Of a stretch of 64,000 nucleotides of DNA, positions 7,412 through 15,932 are shown in pieces. The notes below the pieces were generated by a model. It made no database searches, was not told where the DNA came from, and saw nothing but the letters and a program-made list of their open reading frames with translations. Origin of the DNA: Gaiellasilicea sp033857955 (GTDB lineage Bacteria > Actinomycetota > Thermoleophilia > Gaiellales > Gaiellaceae). Each line of letters begins with the position of its first letter. The first letter of the stretch is position 1. The stretch spans positions 1 through 64,000 of the forward strand of contig JAWVCW010000015.1 in assembly GCA_033857955.1 (NCBI GenBank), in the 5' to 3' direction. A program made the position numbers and the translations under genes.

Positions 7412-9081
7412 AGCCGGCCCGAGCGCAGTACACCCACGAGCAGCCACACGCCGAGCACCCCCGACATCACGAAGCCGATCACCGAGAGGAAGTGGATGCC
7501 GAAGATCTGCGGCCCCTGCGTCGCGAGGATCCCGATCAGCGAGGAGCCGAGCAGCCCGCCTGCCACCACGAGCGCGACGACGACACGGTTGATCGCGACG
7601 TCGACCTTGTGCATGAACTCGTCGAGCCCCTTGTGCACGAAGCCGACCTCGATCTGTCCGTCGCGCACCTCCTGGAGCACGTCGTGGATCTGGTACGGCA
7701 GCTCCCGCGCGATCCCGATCAGATCCCGCCCTTCCCGCTGCGCCTGTGACACCAGCCGCGCGGGCGAGAACCGCTCCAGCATCAGCTCGCGCGCGTAGGG
7801 CCGCGCGACCTCGAAGACGTTGAACTCCGGATAGAGGTCGACGCCGACAGCGCCGAGCGTCGCGATCGCTTTGTCCAGCATCACGAACCGAGTCGGCAGG
7901 TGCAGGTTCATCGAGTAGATGAGCGCGAACGCCTCGCGGATGATCTGGATCGGGTCGATCTCGGCGAGGCTGGCGCCGTAGTACCGGTAGTAGATCTCGC
8001 GCAGCTCGGTGCGGAACTCCTCCTCCCGCTCCTTCGGATAGCGAACACCGAGCTCGGCGAGCCGTCGCGGCAATGCGTCGACGTTCTCGGTCGCGGCGTC
8101 GATGAAGAGCCGCGTCAGCCGCGCCATGTCCTCGTTGGTCAGCTTCCCCACCAATCCGAAGTCGACGAGGCCGATCCGGCCGCCTTCGAGCACGAGCACG
8201 TTCGCCGGATGCGGGTCGCCGTGGAAGAACCCGTGCCGGAAGATCATCTCCATCCACGTCTCCGTCACCTGGTAGGCGATCTCGCGCCGTTCCTCCAGCG
8301 AGGTCACGTCGAAATCGAGATCTGCGAGCTGGATGCCGTCGAGGAACTCGAGCGTCAGCATCCGCGCGCCCGAGTAGTCCCGGTAGACCTTCGGCACCAC
8401 GACGAGCTCGGAGTCGGCGAAGTTGCGCCGGAACGTGTCCGCGTGGCGAGCCTCGAGCTTGTAGTCGAGCTCCTGCCGGATGAAGCGTGCGAACTCGTCC
8501 ACGAGCTCGCGCGCGTCGATGAAGTCGAGCGCCCGGACCCGCTCCTTGATCATGCGCGCCGCCTGATACAGCAGCGCCAGGTCCGACTCGATCTGGCGCG
8601 GCGCGTTCGGCCGCTGGATCTTGACGACGACCTCGTCGCCGTTCGGAAGCGCGGCGCGGTGCACCTGACCGATCGAGGCGGCGGCGATCGGCTGCTCGTC
8701 GAAACGGACGAACGCCTGCTCGAGCGTCAGTCCGAGCTCCTCCTCGACGACGACGCGAACCTGCGCGAACGGGAACGGGCGGACGTCGTCCTGCAGGCTG
8801 CGCAGCTCGGCGACGATGTCCGGCGGGACGACGTCGGGTCGCGTGGAGAGCAGCTGGCCGAACTTGACGAACGTCGGCCCGAGCTCGTCGAGCATCTCGC
8901 GCAGGTGCCGGCCCCGGTCCGAGCCGGCCGCAGCCTCCGGGTTCACCTCGACGCGCGCAGTCCAGGGCAGGAGGTCGGTCAGCTTGTGCCGCTCGAAGAA
9001 ATAGCCGAAGCCGTGCCGGACTGCGACCTGCGCGATCTCGGAGAGGCGGCCGATCTTGCGCGTGCGCGGGCGCGTGGCCAT
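7408..9081 (-). CDS. UbiB/ABC1 (COQ8-family) atypical kinase
   Basis: 557-aa membrane-anchored protein-kinase-like ATPase; relatives act in ubiquinone or other isoprenoid-lipid metabolism. It carries the KxGQ motif (KFGQ, 73-76), the Ala-rich nucleotide loop AAASIGQ (133-139), the invariant Lys154 in VVVKIQRP, HGFFHGDPHPAN and the DFG-like VDFGLVG. Two C-terminal hydrophobic segments would anchor it. The ATG at 9081 was chosen because upstream sequence in this frame is only the complement of the antiporter gene. A MenG/UbiE-like methyltransferase near 40.5 kb fits a menaquinone role. Confidence 0.88.
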   Translation of the reverse strand: MATRPRTRKIGRLSEIAQVAVRHGFGYFFERHKLTDLLPWTARVEVNPEAAAGSDRGRHLREMLDELGPTFVKFGQLLSTRPDVVPPDIVAELRSLQDDVRPFPFAQVRVVVEEELGLTLEQAFVRFDEQPIAAASIGQVHRAALPNGDEVVVKIQRPNAPRQIESDLALLYQAARMIKERVRALDFIDARELVDEFARFIRQELDYKLEARHADTFRRNFADSELVVVPKVYRDYSGARMLTLEFLDGIQLADLDFDVTSLEERREIAYQVTETWMEMIFRHGFFHGDPHPANVLVLEGGRIGLVDFGLVGKLTNEDMARLTRLFIDAATENVDALPRRLAELGVRYPKEREEEFRTELREIYYRYYGASLAEIDPIQIIREAFALIYSMNLHLPTRFVMLDKAIATLGAVGVDLYPEFNVFEVARPYARELMLERFSPARLVSQAQREGRDLIGIARELPYQIHDVLQEVRDGQIEVGFVHKGLDEFMHKVDVAINRVVVALVVAGGLLGSSLIGILATQGPQIFGIHFLSVIGFVMSGVLGVWLLVGVLRSGRL

Positions 9082-9133
9082 GGCTGCAGTGTTCCACGCG
9101 GCGGCCGCGAGTCCCACCCGACAAGATGTCTCA

Positions 9134-10597
9134 GTGGACGAAGGCACCGCCATTCTGCTCGTCGGCCTCGTGCTCGCAGCGAGCATCGTCGTCGCTCTCG
9201 GGGCCGCGCGCACGGGGTTGCCCGTTCTCGCTGCGTTCCTTGCGCTCGGGATGCTGCTCGGATCGGACGGGCCGGGCGGGATCGAGTTCGACGACGCGAA
9301 GCTCGCGCGCGAGGTCGGGACCGTCGGGCTGGCGCTGATCCTGTACGAAGGCGGGCTGCAGACCTCGTGGCGGCGCCTTCGCCAGGTTGCGGTGCCTGCG
9401 GCGCTCCTGAGCACGATCGGCGTGGTCGTGAGCGCTGTGCTCACCGGCCTTGCCGCATATGTGCTCTTCGACCTGTCCTGGCTGGAGTCCGTCCTGCTCG
9501 GCGCCGTCGTCGCCTCCACCGATGCCGCCGCCGTCTTCGCGACGCTCCGCGCCACGCACATCCGCCGCCGCCTCGCCCGCACGCTCGAGGCCGAGTCCGG
9601 CGGGAACGATCCGATGGCGATCGCGCTGACACTGGGCCTGATCGCATGGATCGAACGACCGGACTCGTATGGCTTCGACGACCTCTCGCTGCTCGTCATA
9701 CAGCAGATCGGGCTCGGGCTGCTGGTCGGTGTCGTGCTCGGCGCCACGGCCTCGTGGGTGTTCGCCCGCGTTCCCCACTCGATCGGCGCGTTCGCGCCCG
9801 TGGCGTCCGTTGCCGCGGGCGCGCTTTCCTTCGGAGCGGCGGATGTGATCGGCGGCAGCGGCTTCCTCGCCGTGTACCTCGTCGGCCTCGCCGTCGGCAG
9901 CACGCCGTCGCGCTACCGCCGCCAGCTCGTCGCCTTCCACGAAGGTCTTGCCTTCCTCGCGCAGGTCGCGCTCTTCATCGTCCTCGGCCTGCTCGTCTTC
10001 CCCATGGACCTGCCGGACGTCGCCTTGCCCGGCCTCGCGCTCGCGTTGCTCCTGATGCTCGTGATCAGGCCCGCGGCCGTCTGGGCATCCACGGCGGCGG
10101 TGAGCGACTTCACCAACCGCGACCGTGCGCTGCTCGGCTGGGCCGGCCTCCGCGGCGCGGTGCCGATCGTGCTCGCGACCTTCGTGCTCTCCGCGCAGGA
10201 CGTGCCGCACGCAGACACGATCTTCAACGCCGTCTTCTTCGTCGTCGTCGTCTCGACGATCGTCCAGGGCACAACGCTCGAATGGGTCGCCGAGCGGCTC
10301 GGCCTCCTTGCACCAGCCCCGCCCGTACACGAGCCGCCGCTCGAGGTCGGGCACCTGAGCAAGCTCGACCTCGTCGACTTCGCGGTCGCCGGCGACCACG
10401 CGATCAACGGCTCCGCCGTGCGCGAGCTCGGCCTCCCACGCAGCGCGCTGATCGCGGTGATCAACCGTGGCGACAACACGATCCCGCCGCGCGGCAGCAC
10501 TGTCGTCGAAGCGGGCGACCGCCTCTTCGTCCTCGTCCCGCGCGAGCTCCGCGCGGACCTCGAGGACGTCTTCTCGCGCTGGCGCCGGCGGGTCTAG
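9134..10597 (+). CDS. Cation/proton antiporter of the CPA1 (NhaP2/CvrA) type
   Basis: 487-aa polytopic membrane protein with about 12 transmembrane segments and a C-terminal cytosolic regulatory part resembling TrkA-C (about 410-485). The transport core has GAVVASTDAAAVFATL and ESGGNDPMAIAL, matching the family ASTD and ND motifs. It should exchange Na+ or K+ for H+; the ion cannot be read from sequence. The GTG start at 9134 gives a normal N-terminus; an ATG at 9080 in frame would add 18 residues. The stop shares CTAG with argF, which converges on it. Confidence 0.87.
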   Translation: MDEGTAILLVGLVLAASIVVALGAARTGLPVLAAFLALGMLLGSDGPGGIEFDDAKLAREVGTVGLALILYEGGLQTSWRRLRQVAVPAALLSTIGVVVSAVLTGLAAYVLFDLSWLESVLLGAVVASTDAAAVFATLRATHIRRRLARTLEAESGGNDPMAIALTLGLIAWIERPDSYGFDDLSLLVIQQIGLGLLVGVVLGATASWVFARVPHSIGAFAPVASVAAGALSFGAADVIGGSGFLAVYLVGLAVGSTPSRYRRQLVAFHEGLAFLAQVALFIVLGLLVFPMDLPDVALPGLALALLLMLVIRPAAVWASTAAVSDFTNRDRALLGWAGLRGAVPIVLATFVLSAQDVPHADTIFNAVFFVVVVSTIVQGTTLEWVAERLGLLAPAPPVHEPPLEVGHLSKLDLVDFAVAGDHAINGSAVRELGLPRSALIAVINRGDNTIPPRGSTVVEAGDRLFVLVPRELRADLEDVFSRWRRRV

Positions 10598-11499
10598 GCG
10601 AGCGTCAGAGCCAGCACCGCCTTCGCGGTGTGCAAGCGGTTCTCGGCCTCGTCCAGCACCGCGCTGCTCGCGCCGTAGAGCACGTCGGCGGCGATCTCCT
10701 CGCCCGGGTGGGCAGGCAGGCAGTGGAGGACGATCGCGTCGGGATCTGCCTCGGCGAGCAGCGCTTCGTCGACCGTCCAACCGTCGAAGGCCGCCAGGCG
10801 CTCGTCGCGCTCGGCCTCCTGGCCCATGCTCGTCCAGACATCGGTGACCACGACGTGGGCGCCGCGGACCGCCTCACGTGGATCGCCGACGGAAGCAATG
10901 CCGGGCGGCTCGTACCCCGGCGGCGAGGCGCACGTGAGCTCCGCGTCGAGGAGCGTGCACGCCTCGGCGAGCGAGACGCAGACGTTGTTGCCGTCGCCGA
11001 CCCATGCGACCCGGACGCCTTCCAGCGTGCCGAACCGCTCGCGAATCGTCTGCACGTCTGCGAGTGCCTGCAGCGGGTGCGCCTCGTCCGTGAGCGCGTT
11101 CACGACCGGGATGCCGGAGGCCGAGACGAACGCGTCCACCTCGCTGTGCGCGTGGGTCCGGATCGCCAGCGCATCGAGGTAGCACGAGAGCACGCGGGCC
11201 GTGTCCTCGACCGACTCGCCCCGCGCGAGCTGCAACTGGTCGCCCGGAAGGTAGATCGCGGTCGCGCCCAGGTGCGCGCACGCGACCTCGAGCGAGACGC
11301 GCGTCCGCGTCGAGTGCTTTCGAAACAGCAGGCCGACCGTGCGGCCCTCGAGCAGGCGGTGTGGCTCCCGCTCCGCCTGCTTCGCCTTCAGGTCGTCGGC
11401 CAGGTCGAGCACCGCTTCGAGCTCCGCCGCGGTCCAGTCGCGGATGCGCGTGAGCGAGCGGCCGCTCAGGTCGAGAGACAGGGCTGCCGGCAGGCTCAT
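10594..11499 (-). CDS. argF: Ornithine carbamoyltransferase
   Basis: Joins carbamoyl phosphate and ornithine to give citrulline; 301 aa. STRTR (63-67) binds carbamoyl phosphate, HPLQ is at 141-144 and the ornithine-site motif HCLP at 259-262. The residue before STRTR is His where Pro is more usual. It is the last gene of argCJBDRF and its ATG overlaps the argR stop by four bases. Its substrate would come from carAB, transcribed from the same divergent region. Confidence 0.93.
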   Translation of the reverse strand: MSLPAALSLDLSGRSLTRIRDWTAAELEAVLDLADDLKAKQAEREPHRLLEGRTVGLLFRKHSTRTRVSLEVACAHLGATAIYLPGDQLQLARGESVEDTARVLSCYLDALAIRTHAHSEVDAFVSASGIPVVNALTDEAHPLQALADVQTIRERFGTLEGVRVAWVGDGNNVCVSLAEACTLLDAELTCASPPGYEPPGIASVGDPREAVRGAHVVVTDVWTSMGQEAERDERLAAFDGWTVDEALLAEADPDAIVLHCLPAHPGEEIAADVLYGASSAVLDEAENRLHTAKAVLALTLA

Positions 11500-11957
11500 G
11501 TGTCCCCGTCCAGATGGTGGCGTAGCTGCTCGGCGAGCTCCGTCGCGGTGTATCCCTCACGGGCAGCCAGGAAGATCGTGTCGTCGCCGGCGAGACAGCC
11601 GGCGATCTCGGGCAGAGCAATGTCGTCGATGACGCGGGCGAGGGCGTTCGCACACCCGGGCGGAGTCCGGAGGACGACGAGGTTCCCGGTTGCCTCGAGC
11701 ACCACGACCCACCGCCGGAGTGCCGCGGCGAGCTCACTCAGCCGGTCGAGATCGCCCGCGCCCGGGAGCGCGTAGACGAGCCGGCCCTGCTCCCCGCGAA
11801 CCTTGACGAGCCCGAGCTGCGCGATGTCGCGCGAAACCGTCGCCTGCACGGCCTCGAGTCCCTCGTCGCGCAGCGCCTCGACGACGTCGCTCTGCGTCGA
11901 GAGCTGCCGCTCGCCGACCAGCTTGAGAATCGCACCCTGACGTTCGAACTTGTTCAC
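11496..11957 (-). CDS. argR: Arginine repressor ArgR
   Basis: 153-aa arginine-responsive regulator. The N-terminal winged helix holds the ArgR recognition motif (TQSDVVEAL then QATVSRDIAQLGL, about 21-50). The C-terminal hexamer and arginine-binding domain ends with GCLAGDDTIFLAA, matching the family GDDT motif. The GTG start at 11957 overlaps the argD stop (GTGA). It probably binds the two palindromes between argC and carA. Confidence 0.92.
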   Translation of the reverse strand: MNKFERQGAILKLVGERQLSTQSDVVEALRDEGLEAVQATVSRDIAQLGLVKVRGEQGRLVYALPGAGDLDRLSELAAALRRWVVVLEATGNLVVLRTPPGCANALARVIDDIALPEIAGCLAGDDTIFLAAREGYTATELAEQLRHHLDGDT

Positions 11958-13093
11958 GTGAGCACCTCCGCAAGCAGGGACAAGCCGGCGTCGACCTCGC
12001 CACCGGCGATGGTGAGCGGCGGCGTCAGGCGTAGGACGGTCTCCCCCGCCGTGCCGACGAGCAGCCCCGCCTCGAGACAGGCTGCGACGACCGGCCCCGC
12101 GGGCCGATCGAGCTCCGCCCCGAGCATCAACCCGCGGCCGCGCACCTCCAGGACACCAGGGAGAGCGGCCAGACCGGCGGCGAGCTTCGCTCCCTGGCGT
12201 CGCACCGACGCGAGGAGCGCGTCGTCGAGCGTGTCGACAACGGCGCACGCGGCTGCGCACGCGACCGGGTTGCCGCCGAACGTACTGGCGTGATCCCCGG
12301 GCTCGAGGCCGGCCGGGGCGCCGTCGCCGACGAGGAGCGCCCCGATCGGAAGGCCGTTGGCGAGGCCCTTCGCGAGCACCACCGCATCCGGCGCGACGCC
12401 CAGCTGCTCCCAGGCGAAGAAGCTGCCGGTACGGCCGACCCCGCACTGCACCTCGTCGAAGACGAGGAGCGCGCCGTGCTCGTCGGCCAGCGCCCGGGCC
12501 GCTGCGAGAAAATCGGCAGCCGCGGGATGGACCCCGCCTTCGCCCTGCACCGGCTCGATCAGGATCACGGAGGTGTCCGGGCCGGTAGCCGCCGCCAGCG
12601 ATTCGACGTCGTTCAGGTCGGCGAAGCGCACGGCGGGCGCGAGCGGCTCCCACGGCGCGCGCTTGGCGGGCTGGCCCGTGACGGCGAGAGCACCGTGGGT
12701 CCGGCCGTGGAAGGAGTTCTCGAGCGCGACGGCGACCGGCCGTCCTGTCACCTTCCGCGCCCACTTCAATGCCGCCTCGACCGCCTCCGTGCCGGAGTTG
12801 CAGAAGAACGCCCGCGCACCGCCGAAGCGGTCGGAGAGCTGCCCGGCGAGCTGCAGCATCGGCTCGGTCGAGTAGAGGTTGGAGGTGTGCCAGAGCGCAT
12901 CGAGCTGCCGCTGCGCCGCGGCGAGCGGCGCCGGATGGCAGTGGCCGAGCGAGACGACGGCGATGCCGCCGAGGAGATCGAGGTACCGGCGTCCCTCGAC
13001 GTCCGTGAGCCAGACGCCGTCGCCCGACGCAAACGTGACGCCGTAGCGGGCGTAGGTCGGCAACAGGGCCGGGGACACCAGCGTGGAGCTCAT
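11954..13093 (-). CDS. argD: Acetylornithine aminotransferase
   Basis: PLP-dependent class III aminotransferase of 379 aa converting N-acetylglutamate semialdehyde to N-acetylornithine. The PLP lysine is Lys242 in VVLAKGLANGLPIGA, and the ring-nitrogen Asp is Asp213 in VFDEVQCGVGRTG. CNSGTEAVEAALK (98-110) is the phosphate-binding motif. It overlaps argB upstream and argR downstream by four bases each. Confidence 0.93.
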   Translation of the reverse strand: MSSTLVSPALLPTYARYGVTFASGDGVWLTDVEGRRYLDLLGGIAVVSLGHCHPAPLAAAQRQLDALWHTSNLYSTEPMLQLAGQLSDRFGGARAFFCNSGTEAVEAALKWARKVTGRPVAVALENSFHGRTHGALAVTGQPAKRAPWEPLAPAVRFADLNDVESLAAATGPDTSVILIEPVQGEGGVHPAAADFLAAARALADEHGALLVFDEVQCGVGRTGSFFAWEQLGVAPDAVVLAKGLANGLPIGALLVGDGAPAGLEPGDHASTFGGNPVACAAACAVVDTLDDALLASVRRQGAKLAAGLAALPGVLEVRGRGLMLGAELDRPAGPVVAACLEAGLLVGTAGETVLRLTPPLTIAGGEVDAGLSLLAEVLT

Positions 13094-13755
13094 GCGAGCA
13101 CCGCCGTGGCACCGATCGTGGCGTCGACGCCCTGCCGCGCGGCGTCGACCGCCGCGCGCAGCTTCGGGACGATGCCACCGGCGAACGCTCCGGCGTCCAG
13201 CAGGCGCTCGGCCTCGGCGACTCGGATCGAGGTTGCGACAGCGCCGCCGAGGAGCAGTCCCGGAACGTCGGTGAGGAAGAGGAGCCGCTCGGCGCCGAGG
13301 CCGACGGCCAGCGCGGCGGCCGCCTCGTCCGCGTTGACGTTCAGCGGTCCGACGCCCAGCGGCGCGACGACCGGAATCAGGCCGGCGGCGAGGGCCTCCT
13401 CGATCGCCGGCGGGCATGAGGGAAGCGGCGAGCCGACGAGCCCGAGCTCGGGCACCTGGATCGCGTCGAGGCCGATCTCGTCGCCGAAGAGGGGCATCGC
13501 CCGGGGGCCGATGGCCGCGCACAACCCGTCGTTGACGGCGGCGAGCGAGCGCCTGACGACGGCAAGCGCGTCCGCACTGGTCACGCGCCGTCCTTCGACG
13601 AACCGCACCTCGAGGCCGGCGCGCTCCAGGTCGGCCGAGATCTGCGGGCCGGCTCCGTGGACGACGCAGACGTCGTGCTTCAGGGCGAGGCCCAGCACCA
13701 GCGTCCCGCATTCGTCCGCGACCGCACCGCCGATCTTGACGACGAGCAGGCTCAT
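13090..13755 (-). CDS. argB: Acetylglutamate kinase, compact form
   Basis: Phosphorylates N-acetylglutamate. Only 221 aa, against about 258 for the E. coli enzyme and nearly 300 for arginine-inhibited hexameric forms. It begins directly at the first strand (LLVVKIGGAV), so the N-terminal helix that mediates arginine inhibition in hexameric enzymes is absent. It also stops about 20 residues early. Core motifs remain: VVHGAGPQI, LNVNADEAA and GGIVPKL. Both junctions are ATGA overlaps, so a truncation artefact is unlikely. Feedback control may lie elsewhere (inference). Confidence 0.88.
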   Translation of the reverse strand: MSLLVVKIGGAVADECGTLVLGLALKHDVCVVHGAGPQISADLERAGLEVRFVEGRRVTSADALAVVRRSLAAVNDGLCAAIGPRAMPLFGDEIGLDAIQVPELGLVGSPLPSCPPAIEEALAAGLIPVVAPLGVGPLNVNADEAAAALAVGLGAERLLFLTDVPGLLLGGAVATSIRVAEAERLLDAGAFAGGIVPKLRAAVDAARQGVDATIGATAVLA

Positions 13756-14915
13756 GTCCGGTAGTCCGCGTTGATGCGGACGTAGTCGTAGGAGAGGTCG
13801 CTTGTCAGATAGCTGGCTGCGCCACTGCCGAGGCCGAGCTCGAGCTCGATCCGGCAGGTTCCGTTCGAGACGTCCGGCTCGACCAGGAGCGGAGCGCCGC
13901 GCTCGAGCACCATCGTCCCGTTGTACGACAGCGTCACGCGCGACGCGTCGACAGCGGCGAAGCCGCCATTGTGAGGCGCCGAGCCGGCGGCGGCAAGTAC
14001 GCGCCCCCAGTTTGCGTCGTGCCCGAAGAGAGCGGTCTTGACGAGCGGTGACGTGGCGATGCGAGCTGCGATCGCCCGGGCCTGGGAGCCGTCGACAGCG
14101 CCGGTCACCTCGATCTCGGCGAGCACCGTCGCGCCCTCGCCGTCGGCGACGATCTGCTCCGCCAGCTCGCCGCAGACCCGGCCGAGGGCGAGCGCGAACG
14201 CGGTGTCGGATGCCGGCGTCCGCTCGATTCCGCTCGCGCCGTTCGCGAGTAGGCAGACGGCGTCGTTCGTCGAGCACTCCCCGTCGACCGTGATCGAGTT
14301 GAAGCTCCGGTCGACGGCCGGGCGGAGGAAGTCGATCGCCTCGCCGGCCTCCAGCGGGTAGTCGGTGGTGACGACGGCAAGCATCGTCGCGAGCATCGGG
14401 TGGATCATCCCGGAGCCCTTTGCCATCCCGCCGACGGTGAAGCCGTCGATGGAGACGGCGGCTTCCTTCGTGCGAGTGTCGGTCGTCAGGATCGCCTCGG
14501 CGGCGTCCAGCCCGCCCTCGGCCGAGAGCGCGGGAACAGCGTCTCGCAGGCCGTCGAGCACCTTCTCGAGCGGGAGCAGCGTCCCGATCACGCCGGTCGA
14601 GAGGACGAGCACCTCCTCGGCGTAGAGGTCGAGCAGCCGTCCGGCCTCGGCGGCGGTCGCGAGTGCGTCCAGCTCGCCGCGCTCGCCGGTCGCGGCGTTC
14701 GCGACGCCGGAGTTGATCACGATCGCCTGCGGCTCCGCAACGGCGAGATGCTCCTTCGAGACGACGACCGGAGCGGCCAGCACCTGGTTGACGGTCCACA
14801 TCGCGGCGCCGACCGCAGGCACGGTCGAGCGGACGACCGCGAGGTCCTTCGCGCTTCTGCGAATGCCGGCGCGAACGCCTGAGGCCGTGAATCCCTGCGC
14901 GGCCGTGACGCTCAT
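13752..14915 (-). CDS. argJ: Glutamate N-acetyltransferase / amino-acid acetyltransferase ArgJ
   Basis: Recycles the acetyl group from N-acetylornithine to glutamate, giving the cyclic arginine pathway; 387 aa. It is made as a proenzyme that self-cleaves before the nucleophile Thr177 in the motif ATML (176-179), which is intact. Whether it also uses acetyl-CoA cannot be read here. ATG overlaps the argC stop and its own stop overlaps argB. Confidence 0.93.
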   Translation of the reverse strand: MSVTAAQGFTASGVRAGIRRSAKDLAVVRSTVPAVGAAMWTVNQVLAAPVVVSKEHLAVAEPQAIVINSGVANAATGERGELDALATAAEAGRLLDLYAEEVLVLSTGVIGTLLPLEKVLDGLRDAVPALSAEGGLDAAEAILTTDTRTKEAAVSIDGFTVGGMAKGSGMIHPMLATMLAVVTTDYPLEAGEAIDFLRPAVDRSFNSITVDGECSTNDAVCLLANGASGIERTPASDTAFALALGRVCGELAEQIVADGEGATVLAEIEVTGAVDGSQARAIAARIATSPLVKTALFGHDANWGRVLAAAGSAPHNGGFAAVDASRVTLSYNGTMVLERGAPLLVEPDVSNGTCRIELELGLGSGAASYLTSDLSYDYVRINADYRT

Positions 14916-15892
14916 ACGAGTACCCCAGAGAGCCGGAGGCCCGCCGTCTCGGGCAGGCCGAGCGCGAGGTTCGCGTTCTGCACAGCCTGGCCGGCGGCAC
15001 CCTTGCCCAGGTTGTCGAGCGCGCAGACGACGATGCCCGTGCCGGTGGCCCGGTCGGTGAACACTGCGAGCTCAGCGGCGTCCGTGCCCTGGACACGCGA
15101 GAGCTCGGGCACGATCCCGTCGGGCAGCACGGTCACCGCCGGCGTCGCCGCATAGGCGGCCTCGAGCGTCTCGCGCAGGCCGTCGGCCGGCCGGACGTAG
15201 CACGTTGCGATCAGGCCGCGCCGCACGGGCAGCAGATGCGGGACGAAGCAGACCGGGAAGCCAAGAGCCTGCTCGATCTCGGGCGCATGCTGATGCGAGC
15301 CGATCTTGTACGGCGAGACGTTCTCGAGGACCGCCGTCGCGTGCGAGGAGGCTTTCAGCGTCCGTCCGGCTCCCGAGACGCCCGACTTCGCGTCGACGAT
15401 CACGCCCGCCGGGTCGATCGACCCGGAGATCGGCACGAGCGCGAGGAGCACGGCGGTGGCGTAGCAGCCGGGGTTCGCGATCAGCGAGCCCTGGGCCGCG
15501 AAGAGCTCCGGGATCGCGTACTCCCAGCTGCCTAGCGACGCGGCCTGCGGGTGCTCGAAGCCATACCAGGTCGGGTAGAGCGAGGGCTCGACGAGCCGGT
15601 GCGCGCCGGAGAGATCGACGACGACGGTCACGTCGGGAACCTCGAGCGCCGCGGCCCGCTCGTGGTCGAGGCAGCAGAAGACCAGGTCCGCACCGGCCGC
15701 GCCGGCTTCCCAATTCGAGACGAACGACGGTACCTCGACGCTGAGGCGCGGATCGAGGGCGCTCGCCGGCTGACCCGCGAGCGAGTCCGAGCCCAGGGCG
15801 ACGAGCTCGAGCTCCGGATGCGAGAGCACGCGGTCGAGCGTCTCCTGCCCCGAGTACCCCGAGGCGCCGAGAATGACGGTAGTGACGCTCAT
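14912..15892 (-). CDS. argC: N-acetyl-gamma-glutamyl-phosphate reductase
   Basis: NADPH-dependent reductase of 326 aa with an N-terminal Rossmann motif (GASGYSGQE, 9-17) and the catalytic Cys143 in ANPGCYATA; GSHQHAPEI supplies the later His. First gene of the operon. A CATAAT box ends eight bases before the ATG with no ribosome site, so the mRNA may be leaderless. The ARG-box-like palindromes overlap that promoter. Confidence 0.93.
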   Translation of the reverse strand: MSVTTVILGASGYSGQETLDRVLSHPELELVALGSDSLAGQPASALDPRLSVEVPSFVSNWEAGAAGADLVFCCLDHERAAALEVPDVTVVVDLSGAHRLVEPSLYPTWYGFEHPQAASLGSWEYAIPELFAAQGSLIANPGCYATAVLLALVPISGSIDPAGVIVDAKSGVSGAGRTLKASSHATAVLENVSPYKIGSHQHAPEIEQALGFPVCFVPHLLPVRRGLIATCYVRPADGLRETLEAAYAATPAVTVLPDGIVPELSRVQGTDAAELAVFTDRATGTGIVVCALDNLGKGAAGQAVQNANLALGLPETAGLRLSGVLV

Positions 15893-15932
15893 CTGTGCGT
15901 ATTATGCATAAACTATGCGTACTATGCAGCCT
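15893..15932. promoter_or_regulatory. Divergent argC/carA control region with two ARG-box-like palindromes
   Basis: Only 40 bp separate the two start codons. TGCGTATTATGCA (15896-15908) and TGCGTACTATGCA (15916-15928) are near-palindromes of one design, 20 bp apart. This is close to the roughly 21-bp spacing of paired ArgR boxes. CATAAT on the minus strand (15901-15906) serves argC, and TACTAT on the plus strand (15920-15925) lies seven bases before carA. Both boxes sit on the promoters, as expected for repression by ArgR. Confidence 0.75.

Noticed and set aside
7900..11775. Open frame of about 1,290 codons on the plus strand
   Set aside because: It is antisense to ubiB, arg genes and overlaps the antiporter in another frame. 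In GC-rich DNA such frames arise by chance, and the product has no recognisable domain.
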